Assembly (NCBI RefSeq): GCF_934630525.1
Contig: NZ_CAKTVX010000006.1
Coordinates: 100,979-164,978 of the forward strand
Direction: 5' to 3'
DNA from: an uncultured Slackia sp.
GTDB lineage: Bacteria > Actinomycetota > Coriobacteriia > Coriobacteriales > Eggerthellaceae
DNA: 64,000 nt
A model generated the notes under the pieces. It was not told the origin of the DNA. It did not search any database and saw nothing but the letters and a program-made list of their open reading frames with translations. Below are positions 42,703 through 49,896 of the stretch, one piece after another (positions within the stretch are counted from its first letter, which is position 1; every line of letters begins with the position of its first letter). Made by a program: the position numbers and the translations under genes.

Positions 42703-44040
42703 ATGGCCGAAACCACTTCGTCGCGAGACTCGTTCAGCGGCAAAACCGCATTCATCATTTCCTGCATTGGCTCGGCGGTGGGCCTTTCGGGCATTTGGCT
42801 GTTCCCGTATCGCGTATCCCAATACGGCGGCGCGGCATTCCTGATTCCCTATTTGTTCTTCGTCGTGGTGCTGGGCATTACGGGCGTCATTGGCGAAATG
42901 GCGTTTGGTCGCGCCATGGGCACGGGCCCTATGGGCGCATTTTCGAAGGCGCTCGAAATGCGCGGCGTGAAAAACGGCGACAAAATCGGTCGCGTTATTG
43001 GCATCATCCCCGTGCTGGGCGCGCTCGGCATCGCCATTGGCTATGCCGTGGTCATCGGCTGGTTCATCAAATACCTTATCGAGGCGGCATGCGGAACGCT
43101 GGTAACGCAGCCCGATATGGCTGCGTTCTTCGGTTCGATCGCGGGGCCTTTTGGCAGCGTTGGCTACCATGTGGCGGCGCTCGCCATTACGCTAGCCGTT
43201 ATGGCGTTCGGCGTCTCGCGCGGCATTGAGCGCCTGAATAAAATCATGATGCCTATTTTCTTCGTCTTGTTCTGCGTGCTGCTCGTGCGTGTGGCCATGT
43301 TGCCGGGCGCGCTTGACGGCTATGCCTATTTGTTTGTGCCCCATTGGGAGGCGCTCGCGAATCCACAAACGTGGGTTTTGGCCCTTGGCCAGGCATTCTT
43401 TGGGTTGTCGCTCGCGGGAAGCGGCACGCTGGTGTACGGCAGCTATCTGAAGAACGACGTCGACGTTGTGTCGTCGGCCAAAAACGTGGTGCTGTTTTCG
43501 ACGCTTGCCGCGGTGCTTTCCGCCATGGTGGTTATTCCTGCGGTGTTCGCGCTTGGCGTCGACCCGCTTTCGGGCCCGCCGCTGCTCTTCATCACGCTGC
43601 CCCAGGTGTTTGCCGATATGCCGTTCGGCGGCCTGTTCTGCTTCTTGTTCTTCTTGGCGGTGGCGTGCGCTGCGCTTACGAGCTTGGTGAATTTGTTCGA
43701 ACCGCCTATCGAGGCGCTGCAGAGCCAACTGAACATGCCGCGCTGGGCTGCGGTTCTCGTCGTGTTCGTTGCGGCGCTTGGCGTGGGCGTGTTTATCGAA
43801 GACGGCAACGCCGTGGGGGCGTGGATGGATTTCGTTTCGATCTATGCGATTCCGCTGGGCGCGTTGTGCGCGGCGATCATGTTCTTCTGGGTGTGTCCGA
43901 AAGGTTTCGCGAAGGCTCAAGCGCAGCTCGGTCGCAAAAAGCCTTTGGGGTCGTGGTTTGAACCCATGGCGCGCTACGTGTTCGTGGGACTTACGGCGCT
44001 CGTGATTATTCTTGGCATCGCGCTCGGCGGCATTGGATAG
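42703..44040 (+). CDS. Neurotransmitter:sodium symporter (NSS/SNF) family transporter
   Basis: A 445-residue protein with about eleven membrane segments. The N-terminal signature SGKTAFIISCIGSAVGLSGIWLFPY (shown as IISCIGSAVGLSGIW and FPYRV) corresponds to TM1 of LeuT-like carriers, with the sodium- and substrate-binding unwound helix; bacterial members take up amino acids such as tryptophan, tyrosine or leucine with Na+. AAAGGGG precedes ATG 42703; upstream in-frame codons lack support. The substrate is unknown. The next unit downstream is a tryptophan-type transporter locus, so an aromatic amino acid is a fair guess only. Confidence 0.88.
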   Translation: MAETTSSRDSFSGKTAFIISCIGSAVGLSGIWLFPYRVSQYGGAAFLIPYLFFVVVLGITGVIGEMAFGRAMGTGPMGAFSKALEMRGVKNGDKIGRVIGIIPVLGALGIAIGYAVVIGWFIKYLIEAACGTLVTQPDMAAFFGSIAGPFGSVGYHVAALAITLAVMAFGVSRGIERLNKIMMPIFFVLFCVLLVRVAMLPGALDGYAYLFVPHWEALANPQTWVLALGQAFFGLSLAGSGTLVYGSYLKNDVDVVSSAKNVVLFSTLAAVLSAMVVIPAVFALGVDPLSGPPLLFITLPQVFADMPFGGLFCFLFFLAVACAALTSLVNLFEPPIEALQSQLNMPRWAAVLVVFVAALGVGVFIEDGNAVGAWMDFVSIYAIPLGALCAAIMFFWVCPKGFAKAQAQLGRKKPLGSWFEPMARYVFVGLTALVIILGIALGGIG

Positions 44041-44041
44041 T

Positions 44042-44058
44042 AGTTTCTTTTAGAAACT
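44042..44058. repeat. 17-bp palindrome AGTTTCTnnnAGAAACT
   Basis: AGTTTCT-TTT-AGAAACT, directly after the NSS stop codon. The arms match the palindrome between groES and groEL. A degenerate partner (AGTTACTTTAAGAAACC) lies at 44210-44226, beyond the inverted-repeat element. Confidence 0.6.
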
Positions 44059-44080
44059 ATATATCGTAAATAAAGTTTTA

Positions 44081-44205
44081 ACGAAGTGCGTACCCTGTTC
44101 TAGCTTTGTCGCATAAAGGCATCGAGCCAAAAGTCGCGACCAGGCGTTTTCGTGCAAATCTGGAAGTGTCTTTCCGCGAACCGCAATCTAGGGTACGCAC
44201 TTCGT
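44081..44205. repeat. Inverted-repeat element, second copy of the 34101 family
   Basis: Arms ACGAAGTGCGTACCCT (44081-44096) and its exact reverse complement (44190-44205). The 93-bp interior has GTCGCGACCAGGCGTTTTCG, comparable to the interior block of the 34101 element in the same orientation. Confidence 0.75.
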
Positions 44206-44341
44206 CAATAGTTACTTTAAGAAACCTTATTTTTATAAATCCAACTAAAATTGTTGGTTGCTATCGTGCTTTACTGTGATAAAGTATCCGCAACGTTAGC
44301 GCGGGCATCCCGCATCGTAAGTTTTAGAAAGGAGCACGAAG

Positions 44342-44428
44342 TTGGCTCGCATCGCACACACTGCCATGGTTTCCAAAAACGCCAAGAACTGGTGGTGGCG
44401 CGGTGTCGAAACGGTCGGTCGATCGTGA
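44342..44428 (+). CDS. Tryptophan-rich leader peptide (attenuation leader)
   Basis: A 28-codon frame starting at TTG 44342, preceded by AAAGGAG at ideal spacing, too short for normal gene finding. It begins MARIAHTAMV and has three consecutive TGG codons (44390-44398, NWWWRG), ending VETVGRS. Three Trp in 28 residues, directly before a terminator hairpin and a TrpP-like transporter, is the design of transcription attenuators. When charged tRNA-Trp is scarce the ribosome should stall at the WWW codons and prevent terminator formation. Actinobacterial trp leaders with an NWWW core are known. The role is inferred from layout. Confidence 0.8.
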   Translation: MARIAHTAMVSKNAKNWWWRGVETVGRS

Positions 44429-44455
44429 GCTGCTCGCGCCCTTAATCGCGTATGC

Positions 44456-44486
44456 AAGGCTCCCGGTTTGGCCGGGAGCCTTTTTT
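44456..44486 (+). terminator. Attenuator terminator of the tryptophan transporter leader
   Basis: AAGGCTCCCGG, short loop, CCGGGAGCCTT followed by TTTT. It begins 28 bases after the leader stop codon. An alternative upstream pairing is possible (GGCGCG at the Trp codons with CGCGCC at 44435-44440), but I could not compute the fold. Confidence 0.85.
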
Positions 44487-44632
44487 CGTTTTCGTTTCTT
44501 TTTCTGGTTCCCGGTTTCTGGCGCCTGGTCGCGAAAGTGCCAGCTCACGCGCAACCGCCCATTTTGGTCCGCGCGCCTCCACTCCAGTAAACCGCCCGCC
44601 GCTTCGCGCGGCTTTTCCGAAGGGAACCAATC

Positions 44633-45205
44633 ATGTCTGAAGTTACCGCCCAACCTCGCACCGTTGCCGCCGAAAAGAAGACCAGTGCACTTGATACGTC
44701 TGCGCTCATCCTCATCGCCGTTTTGCTCGCGGCTGGCGCCATTTTGAAGCTCACGCTTGGCAGCGTGCTTTCGTTCGCCGGCATGAAGCCGAATTTCATT
44801 ATCGCTATGTACTGCCTGGCCATTCTTCTTGTTCGCCCGAAGCCCGTTCAGGCTATGGGCATCGGCCTGATCGCGGGTCTCATTTGCCAAATTCCCATGC
44901 TTGCCGCAACGCCCCTTTTGAATACTGCATCTGAAACTTTGGGCGGCTTGGCTATGGGCCTGCTCATCATGCTTCCCTTGAAGTTCGGCAAATTCGACGC
45001 GAGCCCGATTGTTTCGACCTTCCTTGCCACGGTCGTTTCGGGCTATACGTTTGTGCTGCTGCTTGCCGCGATGAATGGCATCGCGATTCCTGTCGCCCTG
45101 GTAACGTACGCCGTCATGGTGTTCGGAACGGCGACGTTCAACGCCATCCTCGTGCAAATTCTGATTCTTCCCCTGCGTCGTGCCCTGAATCGCTCAGCGG
45201 CTTAA
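44633..45205 (+). CDS. trpP: TrpP-like tryptophan transporter (ECF S-component type)
   Basis: A 190-residue integral membrane protein with five or six helices. After a polar N-terminus it has ILIAVLLAAGAILKLTLG, the GMKPNF segment (about 47) and IGLIAGLICQIP (about 80), the layout of the small TrpP/YhaG family. The tryptophan assignment is supported independently by the WWW leader and attenuator 147 bp upstream. GAAGGGA precedes the ATG. It probably imports tryptophan either alone or with the ECF module whose T component lies downstream. Confidence 0.75.
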   Translation: MSEVTAQPRTVAAEKKTSALDTSALILIAVLLAAGAILKLTLGSVLSFAGMKPNFIIAMYCLAILLVRPKPVQAMGIGLIAGLICQIPMLAATPLLNTASETLGGLAMGLLIMLPLKFGKFDASPIVSTFLATVVSGYTFVLLLAAMNGIAIPVALVTYAVMVFGTATFNAILVQILILPLRRALNRSAA

Positions 45206-45242
45206 CCCCTGCGTGGCTTCGCGCCGTTTCGTGCTCGCCAAA

Positions 45243-45273
45243 ACCTGTTAAGTGCCCACAGCGTTTAACAGGT
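45243..45273 (+). repeat. 31-bp palindromic repeat, copy D
   Basis: Arms ACCTGTTAAG and GTTTAACAGGT, the most symmetrical copy. Followed by TTTTGG, so it might also act as a weak terminator. Confidence 0.8.
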
Positions 45274-45342
45274 TTTGGTTGGGGTTGGGACGGGGTGCCG
45301 TGCTTCTTGCTACGCATGAGCTCACTCAGCGTGCCGCCTCCC

Positions 45343-45373
45343 ACCTGTTAATCGCTGCGATCATTTAACAGGT
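45343..45373 (-). repeat. 31-bp palindromic repeat, copy E
   Basis: Inverted relative to copy D, 69 bp further on. Arms ACCTGTTAAT and ATTTAACAGGT. Pair D/E lies between trpP and ecfT. Confidence 0.8.
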
Positions 45374-45427
45374 CAATACCGCGTGCTTGCCATCTTGATG
45401 TGCGCGTCTGAAGAAAGGTTGCCCAAT

Positions 45428-46195
45428 ATGTCGAACTTTATGGAATACGTCGAAGGCGAGAGCGTTCTTCACCGAATGAATCCGATAGCGAAACTCGTAT
45501 GCGCCATTGTGCTGTGCGTTGCGTGCTTCTGCTCGTCGAGCCTGCCGTTCCTTTTGGGCATGGTCGCGGTAGGGTTCGCCCTTGCCGCAGCGAGCACGTT
45601 GGTTGGCCCTACGCTGGGCCTCGCCCGAGCAGTGCTGCTCTTCTCGCTGATTCTTGCAATCATCCAAGTATTGAGCACGCCGTCCGGCGCGCTGCTGGTC
45701 GCGTTGCCGTGGGGCTATATTGGCACGGACAGCCTGCTTGCAGCCGCGACGACCATGGTTCGTTTGGTGGCGGCGAGCATTCCCCTTTACATCGCCCTTA
45801 GGGTCACCAAGCTTTCCGATATTACGAATTCGCTGGTTAAAGTCGCACATGTGCCGTATCGCTATGCATTCACGTTCACTTCCGCCATTCGCTTCATTCC
45901 GTTGTTCATGAGCGATATGCGCGCAATCACCGAGGCCCAAACAGCGCGCGGCGTGAACATGGACGAAGGCGGCATGGCGCACAAGATTCGCCTTATGGCG
46001 CCGCTCTGCGTGCCACTGCTCGTTGGGTCGGTGCGCAAGGTCAACGCTTCGGCGCTCGCGGCAGAAATGCGTGGCTTTGGCCTACGTACTGCGGAAAGCG
46101 GCTATGACGAATACGCTTTTGTTGCTTGCGATTACGTCGGCATGGCGGCAAGCGTGGCTCTGCTTGCAATCGCGATCACGGTGACGTTCTTCTAA
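45428..46195 (+). CDS. ecfT: Energy-coupling factor transporter transmembrane protein EcfT
   Basis: A 255-residue membrane protein with about five helices. The two cytoplasmic coupling motifs with Ala-Arg-Gly-type cores are visible: ITEAQTARGVNMDE (about 173-186) and LAAEMRGFGLRT (about 212-223). EcfT joins a substrate-binding S component to two ATPases (EcfA). ATG 45428 follows GAAAGG with a longer spacer. No ATPase gene is present here, so it must use EcfA subunits encoded elsewhere. TrpP lies just upstream and could be its S component. Confidence 0.85.
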   Translation: MSNFMEYVEGESVLHRMNPIAKLVCAIVLCVACFCSSSLPFLLGMVAVGFALAAASTLVGPTLGLARAVLLFSLILAIIQVLSTPSGALLVALPWGYIGTDSLLAAATTMVRLVAASIPLYIALRVTKLSDITNSLVKVAHVPYRYAFTFTSAIRFIPLFMSDMRAITEAQTARGVNMDEGGMAHKIRLMAPLCVPLLVGSVRKVNASALAAEMRGFGLRTAESGYDEYAFVACDYVGMAASVALLAIAITVTFF

Positions 46196-46211
46196 AAGTA
46201 TCAATAAGAAA

Positions 46212-46589
46212 CTAATAAAGAATGTGATGCGTCACAGCGAACCCAAGCGCCGCGGCGCCAAGCGTGCATGCATAGGTTGCGGCCACATACGCAACGCCCA
46301 AAGCGCGCTTTCCGCCAAGCACCAGATCGACGGCCTCGCAATTCATGGTCGAAAGCGTGGAGAAGCCGCCAAGAAAGCCCATGGTCAGTGCCGTATAAAA
46401 GGTTTGGTTCAGCGCCAAGCACCCGGCGAGCGTCGCGCCTGCAATAGTGCATGCGCACAGGTTGATGAAGAAGGTGGGCCAAGGAAACGCGCTTTTGAAA
46501 ATCAGCTTCATGAAGGTCGAGGCTTTGTGGCGGCACAGCGCCCCGAGCGCGCCGCCGAGGCCTACCGCCAAAAACGAGAGCACGTTCAT
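46212..46589 (-). CDS. crcB: CrcB/Fluc fluoride channel subunit
   Basis: A 125-residue protein with four membrane segments. The characteristic GGALGALCRHK (about 14), FPWPTFFINLCACTIAG (about 33-49) with the central Asn, and GFLGGFSTLSTMNCEAV (about 71-87, the phenylalanine-box/TFSTF region) are present. It forms a dimeric channel that exports fluoride. Start ATG 46589 overlaps the stop of the upstream gene (TGATG); GTG 46592 is an alternative. It is coupled to the second crcB gene, which suggests a heterodimer. Confidence 0.92.
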   Translation of the reverse strand: MNVLSFLAVGLGGALGALCRHKASTFMKLIFKSAFPWPTFFINLCACTIAGATLAGCLALNQTFYTALTMGFLGGFSTLSTMNCEAVDLVLGGKRALGVAYVAATYACTLGAAALGFAVTHHILY

Positions 46590-47059
46590 CACGCAACGCC
46601 TTCTTCCGCCTTGCGGGCGCGATGCGCTTCGAGTGCGCGCGACGCGCGGTGTCCGGCAAGTGCCGCAATGAACGTGGTCGCGATAGTCGCGGCCATGTAT
46701 GCCGCGAAAATCCCATAGCGTCCCGCCTGCAAGAATGCGAGGTTTTCGGTCGAGAACGCGGAAATGGTGGTAAACGCGCCCACGAGTCCAACGCCCATCG
46801 ATTTCACGAGAGGCGCGGGCAGTTGCGTGCGTCGGCCCACGTATTGATTGATGATCTCCAAAGTGAAGCAGCCGAAGATGTTCACGATGAGCGTGGCTGC
46901 GGGAAAGCCCCCTTGCGCGGGCAGGGCCATTTCCAATGCATAGCGAAGGGAAGCGCCCAAAAAGCCCATGAGCAGAACGAGCGGGGCGAGCGCATGAGGG
47001 TCGGAAAGCGCATGCTTCGCTGCAAGCGCGAAATGCGAATTGTGTTCATGCGTATTCAT
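46589..47059 (-). CDS. crcB: CrcB/Fluc fluoride channel subunit, second copy
   Basis: A 156-residue protein with a His-containing N-terminal extension (~30 residues), then four helices: GFLGASLRYALE (about 33), FPAATLIVNIFGCFTLE (about 53), GLVGAFTTISAFSTENL (about 91). The C-terminus is basic and helical (ASRALEAHRARKAEEG). ATG 47059 follows AAAGGGG. It is the first gene of a two-gene operon. In dual-subunit systems both are needed for a functional channel. I looked upstream for a fluoride riboswitch and saw none. Confidence 0.9.
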   Translation of the reverse strand: MNTHEHNSHFALAAKHALSDPHALAPLVLLMGFLGASLRYALEMALPAQGGFPAATLIVNIFGCFTLEIINQYVGRRTQLPAPLVKSMGVGLVGAFTTISAFSTENLAFLQAGRYGIFAAYMAATIATTFIAALAGHRASRALEAHRARKAEEGVA

Positions 47060-47237
47060 ACGGCCCCTTTCAACGGCGAGAGTATAGCGCAACGGCGAAG
47101 CGCGGGGCCTGTGATGCTTCCCATTCTTTCCGCCCTTCGCTGCCTGGATTTGCGTGCCTGCCTTGCTGTCGTCAGAAAAGTCCGTGGGTTTTTTGTCGCG
47201 CTAAACGTGAAGAACTGCGTCGCTTGGGCGGCTCGGG

Positions 47238-47243
47238 TATACT
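47238..47243 (+). promoter_or_regulatory. -10 box of the SRP RNA gene
   Basis: TATACT about 10-15 bp before the RNA 5' end. The -35 region (around CTGCGT) is poor. Confidence 0.5.
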
Positions 47244-47252
47244 GGGCACGTT

Positions 47253-47364
47253 CCAAATGCCTTGGATGGGCTTGGGCGGCGCCATGTTCCGAACCTGGTC
47301 AGGTCGGGGACGAAGCAGCCATAAGGGGCCTCTGGCGAGCGCCCACGCCTATCCAAGGCATTGG
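47253..47364 (+). ncRNA. ffs: Signal recognition particle RNA, small bacterial (4.5S) type
   Basis: About 112 nt. The 5' and 3' ends pair (AATGCCTTGGAT with ATCCAAGGCATT). The conserved domain IV is clear: GAACCTGGTCAGG on the 5' side, a GGGA tetraloop, then GAAGCAGCC on the 3' side. It binds Ffh to form the SRP that brings nascent membrane proteins to the translocon. It is short, without the Alu domain found in Bacillus, as in other Actinobacteria. A terminator follows within ten bases. Confidence 0.92.
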
Positions 47365-47372
47365 CATGTTCT

Positions 47373-47397
47373 GAGGGGCCATAGGGCCCCTCTTTTT
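47373..47397 (+). terminator. SRP RNA terminator
   Basis: GAGGGGCC, short loop, GGCCCCTC, then TTTTT. Confidence 0.9.
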
Positions 47398-47479
47398 GCA
47401 AAATCGGGGTAACGTTTCTTGGAAGCGAAGCGGCTTCAAGCTATCGTTCTTTGGAGTTATTCCAGATGAAAGGTCATTC

Positions 47480-48163
47480 GTGAACGTCATTCAATTCTTT
47501 TTGAACTTGCTTTCCGACCCGCGAGGCGCCATTGCCGGCTGGATCATTTCGCTCGGTGCGGTATGGGTCTATACGCCGCTGTTCCTTATTGTGTTCATTG
47601 AAACGGGCTTGGTATTCTTCCCGTTTTTGCCGGGCGACTCGCTCCTATTCGCGGCGGGCGTGTTTTCCGCCGACGGCGGCGGCTTGAATATTTGGGCCAC
47701 GCTCATCGTATTCTACGTGGCCGCCATTCTGGGCAACACGTCGAACTACTGGATTGCCCGCTTCTTCGGCGCGCGCATCATCGATTCTGGCAAAATCAAG
47801 GCGCTCACGCCTGAGCGCATGGCCAAGCTCGATCACTTTTTCGCGAAATACGGCGGCCTTACCATCGTCATTACGCGTTTCATGCCGTTCTTCCGCACGT
47901 TTGCGCCATTCATCGCGGGCACGGGCCACATGAATTTCGGTAAGTTCACCCTATTCAACGCTATTGGCGGCATTTCGTGGGTAAGCCTGTTCGTGCTCGT
48001 GGGCTACTTCTTCGGTGGCATCCCATTTGTGCAGGATCACTTCGAGGTTATCGTTTTGGGCATTGTCGCGGTGTCGGTGGCGCCCGCGTTTATCGGTGCG
48101 GTGAAAGCGGCGATGAATTCGAAGAAGGGCGACAAAACGAAGAACGCCAAGCACGCGAAATAA
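47480..48163 (+). CDS. DedA-family membrane protein
   Basis: A 227-residue protein with about five hydrophobic segments. The family features are ETGLVFFPFLPGDSLLFAAG (about 35-54), GNTSNYWIARFFGARI (about 82) and the basic VITRFMPFFRTFAPFIAGTG (about 132-151) with the key Arg residues. DedA proteins take part in membrane lipid (undecaprenyl-phosphate) flipping and in envelope homeostasis. GTG 47480 is preferred because GAAAGG lies just before it; the frame upstream runs into the SRP terminator. The C-terminal tail is Lys-rich. Confidence 0.9.
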   Translation: MNVIQFFLNLLSDPRGAIAGWIISLGAVWVYTPLFLIVFIETGLVFFPFLPGDSLLFAAGVFSADGGGLNIWATLIVFYVAAILGNTSNYWIARFFGARIIDSGKIKALTPERMAKLDHFFAKYGGLTIVITRFMPFFRTFAPFIAGTGHMNFGKFTLFNAIGGISWVSLFVLVGYFFGGIPFVQDHFEVIVLGIVAVSVAPAFIGAVKAAMNSKKGDKTKNAKHAK

Positions 48164-48252
48164 CGCTGTTTGCCGCAACGCATTTCGAACGTGCGAAATA
48201 ACGTGGCTTGCCTGAACCGTACCTCTATATACCTATATATATTGAAAGTTGA

Positions 48253-48281
48253 AAGGCGCGCTCCTCGGGGCGCGCCTTTTG
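48253..48281 (+). terminator. DedA gene terminator
   Basis: AAGGCGCGC, eight-base loop, GCGCGCCTTTTG. Between here and 48387 nothing else is evident. Confidence 0.85.
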
Positions 48282-48387
48282 CATTGACGGCGGCGTGGGA
48301 GGCGCACGTTCTTTGCCACGGAGCCTCTTTTCTAGGCATATCGCTCGCGAAAGCGCGTTCCGAAAGCGTGGCTAAGGTAAAAATAAA

Positions 48388-48402
48388 TTTACCCGCTTAA
48401 AA
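48388..48402. promoter_or_regulatory. Candidate shared operator, site 4, with -10 downstream
   Basis: TTTACCCGCTTAAAA is the reverse-complement form of TTTTAACCGGGTAAAA with one interior change. A TATAAT at 48430-48435 lies 27 bp downstream, so the site is near a -35 position. Confidence 0.5.
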
Positions 48403-48474
48403 CCTCCTAACACCGCTGCTTGTAATTTCTATAATGCAGACAAAGGAAACAGCGAAGGAAAGGTGGGAACGCAC

Positions 48475-49896
48475 ATGAGCGTTGCAAAAAATGCTCTGCA
48501 CACGCGTGGCTTTGCGGTTGCTGGCATTTCTGTTACATGCATGTTCGTCGCGGCCTGCTTGACTGCGGGGGTGACGTGCAATCAGGCGGCATATGCTTCC
48601 GAGGCGGGGTCTCAATCGCAGGCGGCAAGCGCGCAGAATGCGCAAAGCAACAGCTATTTATATGCGGTGCGAGATTCCGAAACGAATTTATGGGGCTTCG
48701 TCGATGCGGCGGGGACGCAAGTGATTCCGTGCCAGTTCGAGTCGCTTGGAAGCTTGCCGGGGCAATCGCCCAGCCTTGTGACAACGTATTCGCCGAACAA
48801 TGGGTCAAAAGCCTATTTCCCCGATTTTGGATGCGCCTATGATTTGCCGGGCGGCGTGATGAACGATGACCCGTTCCCCGCGCAAGACCCCGATACCGAA
48901 AAATGGGGTTATATCGACAAGTCGGGCGAATGGGTTGTTGAGCCCGAATACGAGCAAGCGCGCATGTTCTGCGATGGGCTTGGTCTGGTGTATTCCGAGG
49001 ATAAGGGCGCAGGCTTCGTAAATGCTCAAGGCGAACTCGTAGCGAGCGGGTACATCGCCGCCACCTCGTTTAGCGATGGCATCGCGTTCGTTTCGGGCAA
49101 GCTCGACGACGAGAAAAACGGCATCAAGCACAATAATTCCTATGCCGCAATTGATAAGAACGGCGCGTGGGCGCTCAACTCGGCGAAAAGCTCTACCGAA
49201 ACCGATCGCTATTGCTATAAGCAGCCCATCTTCTTCCACGATGGCGTGGGCTTCGAAGGCATCGAAGATGGTAAGGCCATCTACATCGACAGCGAAGGCA
49301 ACGAAGCTCTCAGCGCGAGTTCTGGCCACGATGGCGTGAGCATTGCTGCCGCGGGGCCTTTTTACGACGGATATGCCACTATAAAATTGCAGGGCAACGA
49401 CATGTGGGCCGAAGCAGGTTACACGGGCATGGATGGCACAACGGCATATGGCCTTATCGACAAAACGGGTGCCCTCGTGAAAGACCCTACGGCGAAATCT
49501 ACGCAATGGGCAACGCTTGTCGACTTGTGGGGCGGTATTAACCATGCGGGCGGCGGAATGGTTGCTGCCCAGGATTCGGTTTCGGGCCTGTGGGGCTATC
49601 TTGATGCGAAATCGGGCGAATGGAAGATTCAGCCGCTCTTCTCGGAGGCCAAGCCGTTTGCCGATGGCATGGCGTATGCAAAAGATTTCGCGACAGGCGA
49701 TTGGGGCATCATCGACGATTCCGGCGCATGGACGGCGGTTCCTCGTTTGGATAACTTCAATTCTGACGATCAATCCCTCGTTGCCGCAGGCGGTCTTGTG
49801 TACGGTACTGCCGAAGCGAAGGGCGGTGCCGCGTCGGTCACCTCAGAAGGTTGGATGAATGCCCAAGGTCTTTGGGTTGCGTCGTGGGAGTTGTGA
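48475..49896 (+). CDS. Secreted WG-repeat protein
   Basis: A 473-residue protein. Signal peptide: basic start, hydrophobic core, probable cleavage after AAYA (about residue 43). The mature part is made of WG (Trp-Gly) beta repeats about every 45-60 residues, such as LWGFVDAAGTQVIPCQFE, KWGYIDKSGEWVVEPEYE, AGFVNAQGELVASGY, LWGYLDAKSGEWKIQPLF and DWGIIDDSGAW. WG-repeat proteins are surface or secreted proteins, mostly of unknown role, possibly binding wall or host molecules. ATG 48475 follows AAAGGTGGG. It is translationally coupled to a lipoprotein gene and is preceded by a copy of the candidate shared operator. Confidence 0.8.
   Translation: MSVAKNALHTRGFAVAGISVTCMFVAACLTAGVTCNQAAYASEAGSQSQAASAQNAQSNSYLYAVRDSETNLWGFVDAAGTQVIPCQFESLGSLPGQSPSLVTTYSPNNGSKAYFPDFGCAYDLPGGVMNDDPFPAQDPDTEKWGYIDKSGEWVVEPEYEQARMFCDGLGLVYSEDKGAGFVNAQGELVASGYIAATSFSDGIAFVSGKLDDEKNGIKHNNSYAAIDKNGAWALNSAKSSTETDRYCYKQPIFFHDGVGFEGIEDGKAIYIDSEGNEALSASSGHDGVSIAAAGPFYDGYATIKLQGNDMWAEAGYTGMDGTTAYGLIDKTGALVKDPTAKSTQWATLVDLWGGINHAGGGMVAAQDSVSGLWGYLDAKSGEWKIQPLFSEAKPFADGMAYAKDFATGDWGIIDDSGAWTAVPRLDNFNSDDQSLVAAGGLVYGTAEAKGGAASVTSEGWMNAQGLWVASWEL

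Noticed and set aside
47060..47252. Fluoride riboswitch upstream of the crcB pair
   Set aside because: The conserved GGNGAUGG...CUGAUGA pattern is not visible in the gap on the minus strand.
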